NCBI GenBank assembly: GCA_013287015.1
Contig: JABDEO010000004.1
Coordinates: forward strand, 1 to 40,148
DNA: 40,148 bases
Source: Chlamydiota bacterium
GTDB lineage: Bacteria > Chlamydiota > Chlamydiia > Chlamydiales > Parachlamydiaceae
Direction of reading: 5' to 3'
Below, piece by piece: positions 37,010 to 40,148 of the stretch; the stretch's first letter is position 1; the number at the start of each line of letters is the position of its first letter. Position numbers and translations under genes: made by a program. The notes beneath the pieces were generated by a model that saw only the letters and a list, made by a program, of their open reading frames with translations, was not told the origin of the DNA and did not search any database.

Positions 37010-38686
37010 TTACTCCACACGGTCCATAATTTCATAGGCATAGCCTTGCTCCGTTAAAAAGAGTTGGCGATTGCGTGCGAATTCCACTTCTGTGGTATCG
37101 CGTGAGACAATTGTATAAAAGTGCGCCTGATTTTCCCCTTGTTTGGGGCGCAGGATTCTCCCCAAGCGCTGAGCCTCTTCCTGCCTTGATCCATAAGTCC
37201 CCGAGACCTGTATTGCAACCTCGGCATCTGGGAGATCCAAAGCAAAATTTGCAACCTTAGATACTATCAAAACAGGAAACTTGCAACAACGAAAATCGTG
37301 AAATATCGCATCTCTCTTTTTCTGAGGCGTTTTCCCATTGATCAAGGGAAGGTCCATGATCTTTGCCAAACTTTCAAGCTGTTCAATATACTGCCCGATG
37401 ATCAATGTCTGCTTGCCTCTATGGCGCTCGAGAATGGATCTGATCACGTGTAGTTTTTCGGAGTTCTCTGAAGCGATACGAAATTTAGTACGAGCATCTG
37501 CAATCGCATATTCCATTCTCTGATGCTTAGGAAGCGGGGTCCTCACTTCATAGCACACCGCCTTAGCTATCCAGCTTTGTTTTTCCAGGACTTTCCAGGG
37601 CACATCGTATTTCTTGGGGCCGATAAGGGCGAACACATCGGATTCCCGACCATCTTCACGGACAAGTGTTGCGGTGAGGCCTAAGCGTCTTCTCGATTGA
37701 ATTTCAGCGGTAATTTGAAAGATTGGGGCAGGGAGAACGTGCACCTCATCATAGACAATGAGACCCCAATCTCTGCCCTGAAATAGCTGAAAGTGTGCAA
37801 ATTCCTCTTCCTGATTCTTACGGTATGTGATGATCTGGTAGGTAGAGATTGTGATAGGACGAATCTCTTTGCAGTGTCCTGAGTATTCTCCGACCATCTC
37901 TTCGTCAATGTCTAGTTTATCGAGGATTTCTCTTTTCCATTGCCTCACAGCGCTGACGCTTGTGGTTAGAATGAGAACAGACACCTGGTATTTCGCCATA
38001 ACAGAAATCGCAACGACCGTTTTTCCCGCTCCGCAGGGAAGAACAATAACACCGCTTCCACCCTTTTCACCGCCACCCGCATAGAAGATTTCAGAAGCCG
38101 TTTTTTGATAATCCCTGATGGAAAAAGGGAGTCCGGAAGATGTTATCGACCTCAACCGGAGAGGTAATTTCTCTCCGGAAACATAACCGATAAAGTCTTC
38201 AGCAGGCCATCCTGTTTTGATAAGTTCAATCTTCAGCTTTCCGCGAAAAACAAGCGGAATCCGGAATGTGATATCGTCCAGACGATCCGTGAAGTATTCC
38301 TTCAACTCTTTGTAGTGAGCCAATTCTTCAGCCAAATATTGCTGTGATGTTTGTAAGAGAAGGAATCCTTCTTCCTCACTTCGAACCAGCTTCACCTGCC
38401 CATAGCGACCGGCATAGTCTTTTATTTCGTGTAAGACATGCGTGGGAACTTCATATTTCGCATAGTTCTGAAGAGTCGCGATCATTTCCTCGGCAAGATA
38501 TCCTGCTGCGGATGCATTCCAGATAGAAAGAGGAGTAATTTTATACGTGTGTATATGCTCCGGAGACTTCAAAAGCTCGGCAAATCGAGCCAAATGATCA
38601 CGAACTTCCTCATAAAGAGGGGAATGCACTTCCACAAGAAGGGTCATATCGCCTTGTACGATCAAGGGATTTTGTTGTTTATTCAT
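37010..38686 (-). CDS. XPB/Ssl2 (ERCC3)-like DNA helicase
   Basis: 558 aa; N-terminal 'LIVQGDMTLLVEVHSPLYEEVRDHLARFAELLKSPEHIHTYKITPLSIWNASAAG', motif I 'LPCGAGKT', II 'YDEVH', RED motif 'LTATLVREDGRESD', VI 'EEAQRLGRILRPK'. Confidence 0.95.
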   Translation of the reverse strand: MNKQQNPLIVQGDMTLLVEVHSPLYEEVRDHLARFAELLKSPEHIHTYKITPLSIWNASAAGYLAEEMIATLQNYAKYEVPTHVLHEIKDYAGRYGQVKLVRSEEEGFLLLQTSQQYLAEELAHYKELKEYFTDRLDDITFRIPLVFRGKLKIELIKTGWPAEDFIGYVSGEKLPLRLRSITSSGLPFSIRDYQKTASEIFYAGGGEKGGSGVIVLPCGAGKTVVAISVMAKYQVSVLILTTSVSAVRQWKREILDKLDIDEEMVGEYSGHCKEIRPITISTYQIITYRKNQEEEFAHFQLFQGRDWGLIVYDEVHVLPAPIFQITAEIQSRRRLGLTATLVREDGRESDVFALIGPKKYDVPWKVLEKQSWIAKAVCYEVRTPLPKHQRMEYAIADARTKFRIASENSEKLHVIRSILERHRGKQTLIIGQYIEQLESLAKIMDLPLINGKTPQKKRDAIFHDFRCCKFPVLIVSKVANFALDLPDAEVAIQVSGTYGSRQEEAQRLGRILRPKQGENQAHFYTIVSRDTTEVEFARNRQLFLTEQGYAYEIMDRVE

Positions 38687-38901
38687 TTATTGACACCGAA
38701 AAGTCAGAGAACTGATTAATGTAAGTGGTTCAATTATCAGAGAAGGGCGGCTCGATTCTACAATCAATCTTGCTGAAAGTCCAGTTTTTAATCGGCAATT
38801 TTTGTGGGATTTACGCAAATTTTACCACAGAATTTAGTGAGAAAAAGCTGTAATAAAATGACGTAAACCAGCACAATTGACACTAAAAAAACAAGGTAAC
38901 T

Positions 38902-39702
38902 ATGGATTTTTTTAAAAATTCGGGTTCCTATCCTGAAGCAGAATTTTTGCAAGGACGTGAAGCCGATCGATTGCAACAACTTATCGATTTCGATTACGAC
39001 GAAATATGCGATACCTATAGTGAAACCTATGCTTATTATGCGCTATCACACAACATAATATTAAAACTGGCATCTAAGCTCCTAACTGGATGCAAGATAT
39101 CTCCGCAAATTATTAAATTGCTTAATCGCGGGCAAAACAAGCTCAAGCACACTCCTCCTCTATCCGACATGAATGCTTTATTGAGTTTTTATATTGTGTA
39201 TGATGCCAAGGAGGGGAGCGGAGCAAAGACTATTGCTGAGGGCCTTCTATTAAGTATGGGCGTGCCGCCCCCCGCTGAAGCCAAACACGCTATAAAAAAC
39301 TGCATGAATTCCAGATGGGGAATATATGAGTACTGGGAATGCATTGATACGCATAATTTTACAGTCAAAGAACTAGCAACAGATAAAGTATTTACGATAC
39401 TCCAGCCTCTTGGGTATATAGGGAAAAAGGGGGATCTTTTAATGTTCAGGCTGTTGCCATCACTCACCCCTGTTGACACAGCAGTTGCAGTTGGCGCACC
39501 TTTTCTTTTATCTGGGAACAGCAAGCAGGAATGGTTGGATTTTCTGCATGAGCAAGATGTAGTTGGCGGCAAAAAGACAGAAGAACAGCTTGTCATCCTT
39601 TTCAAAAAAGGACCACGCTTTGGTTATTGGATTGATTTCTTCTTATCCCTCTCGGGGATAACAGCCACACATTATATCGTTAAAGGACTTCCCAAACAGT
39701 AG
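38902..39702 (+). CDS. Hypothetical protein, divergent from XPB operon
   Basis: 266 aa; 'YEYWECIDTHNFTVKELATDKVFTILQPLGYIGKKGDLLMFRLLPS' faintly resembles the RDLxTGE-type domain seen in SEC-C/YecA-like proteins. Confidence 0.6.
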   Translation: MDFFKNSGSYPEAEFLQGREADRLQQLIDFDYDEICDTYSETYAYYALSHNIILKLASKLLTGCKISPQIIKLLNRGQNKLKHTPPLSDMNALLSFYIVYDAKEGSGAKTIAEGLLLSMGVPPPAEAKHAIKNCMNSRWGIYEYWECIDTHNFTVKELATDKVFTILQPLGYIGKKGDLLMFRLLPSLTPVDTAVAVGAPFLLSGNSKQEWLDFLHEQDVVGGKKTEEQLVILFKKGPRFGYWIDFFLSLSGITATHYIVKGLPKQ

Positions 39703-39755
39703 TTAACAAATCAATGAACAGCTAAAAAAATATAAAAATTGTCAGTCATTGAGCA

Positions 39756-39977
39756 ATGCAAATGGTTGATCTAATTAAAAATAAACAGAGAGTATTTCCT
39801 AAATATCTGGCAATAGCGGCTACGATTATTTATGTACTGACGTTTCCCTTCTTATTAGGGATGTCATTCAGCAGTTTGATGGTTTTTGATAAACCCAATC
39901 TATCAACTTTATTCGGCTCAATGATCATTTTTACATTTGATTACAACAAGAGAATTCCTATTCTCGTGGTTGATTAG
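39756..39977 (+). pseudogene. Truncated third paralogue of the small membrane protein family
   Basis: 'YLAIAATIIYVLTFPFLLGMSFSSLMVFDKPNLSTLFGSMIIFT' matches 7152 ORF 'ICAIAWTIIYVLLLPLLSYFALLSSMIFDNPDLSILKGLSIIFT', then diverges. Confidence 0.65.
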
Positions 39978-40148
39978 CCATTTTTTGCGTGTCAGGCCGC
40001 CGCCATAGCCACCCAACTCCCCGTTCGTGTTTATGACACGGTGACAGGGGATAATAATGGCAAATTGATTTGCGCCATTTGCATTAGCGACAGCACGAAA
40101 TGCAGTTGGTTGTCCAATTCCAGCAGCTATCTCAAAATAAGATCGAGT
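39918..40148 (-). CDS. ogt: Methylated-DNA--[protein]-cysteine methyltransferase, partial (runs off window)
   Basis: Reverse strand: RSYFEIAAGIGQPTAFRAVANANGANQFAIIIPCHRVINTNGELGGYGGGLTRKKWLINHENRNSLVVIKCKNDH*; PCHRV active site. Not in the ORF track. Confidence 0.9.
   Translation of the reverse strand, partial: TRSYFEIAAGIGQPTAFRAVANANGANQFAIIIPCHRVINTNGELGGYGGGLTRKKWLINHENRNSLVVIKCKNDH

Noticed and set aside
1-40148. CRISPR arrays, rRNA or tRNA genes
   Set aside because: No regularly spaced repeats, rRNA-like sequence or convincing tRNA cloverleaf was noticed by eye; a tRNAscan run would be needed to exclude a tRNA at an island boundary

Overview
The window reads as an accessory region of a bacterial chromosome, probably a chlamydia-like amoeba symbiont (inferred from gene content such as a DUF2608-like protein and the F-type tra cluster; not proven here). 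Left part (about 0.1-7.9 kb): MEMO/LigB-like protein, DUF2608/HAD-like protein, a frameshifted winged-helix regulator with a perfect 42-bp palindromic operator, S41 peptidase, alpha/beta hydrolase, APH-like phosphotransferase and two paralogous small membrane proteins. A decaying defence/toxin-antitoxin/mobile zone (about 8-12.6 kb) follows: orphan AbiEi-type antitoxin, HUH-transposase-like protein that has lost its catalytic residues, a zeta-toxin-like gene split by a 157-bp MITE with 8-bp target-site duplication, a DUF3800 protein, and a protein with two apparent RHH-like repeats. From about 12.9 to 30.7 kb there is a nearly gapless F-type conjugation/T4SS operon (traA-like, L, E, K, B, dsbA-like, V, C, S26 peptidase, W, trbC, U, N, F, H, unknown, G, D) with no relaxase in the window. 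An IS1634-like element (30.9-32.6 kb) follows, with two truncated gene starts pointing into it. The right part (33.2-38.7 kb) is a compact minus-strand operon of an XPB-type helicase, two partner proteins (one with an XPB-N-terminal/Helicase_C_3-like domain) and a SEC-C protein. This is the best candidate for an undescribed system. The window ends with an unknown protein, a third truncated membrane-protein paralogue and a partial ogt/MGMT gene.
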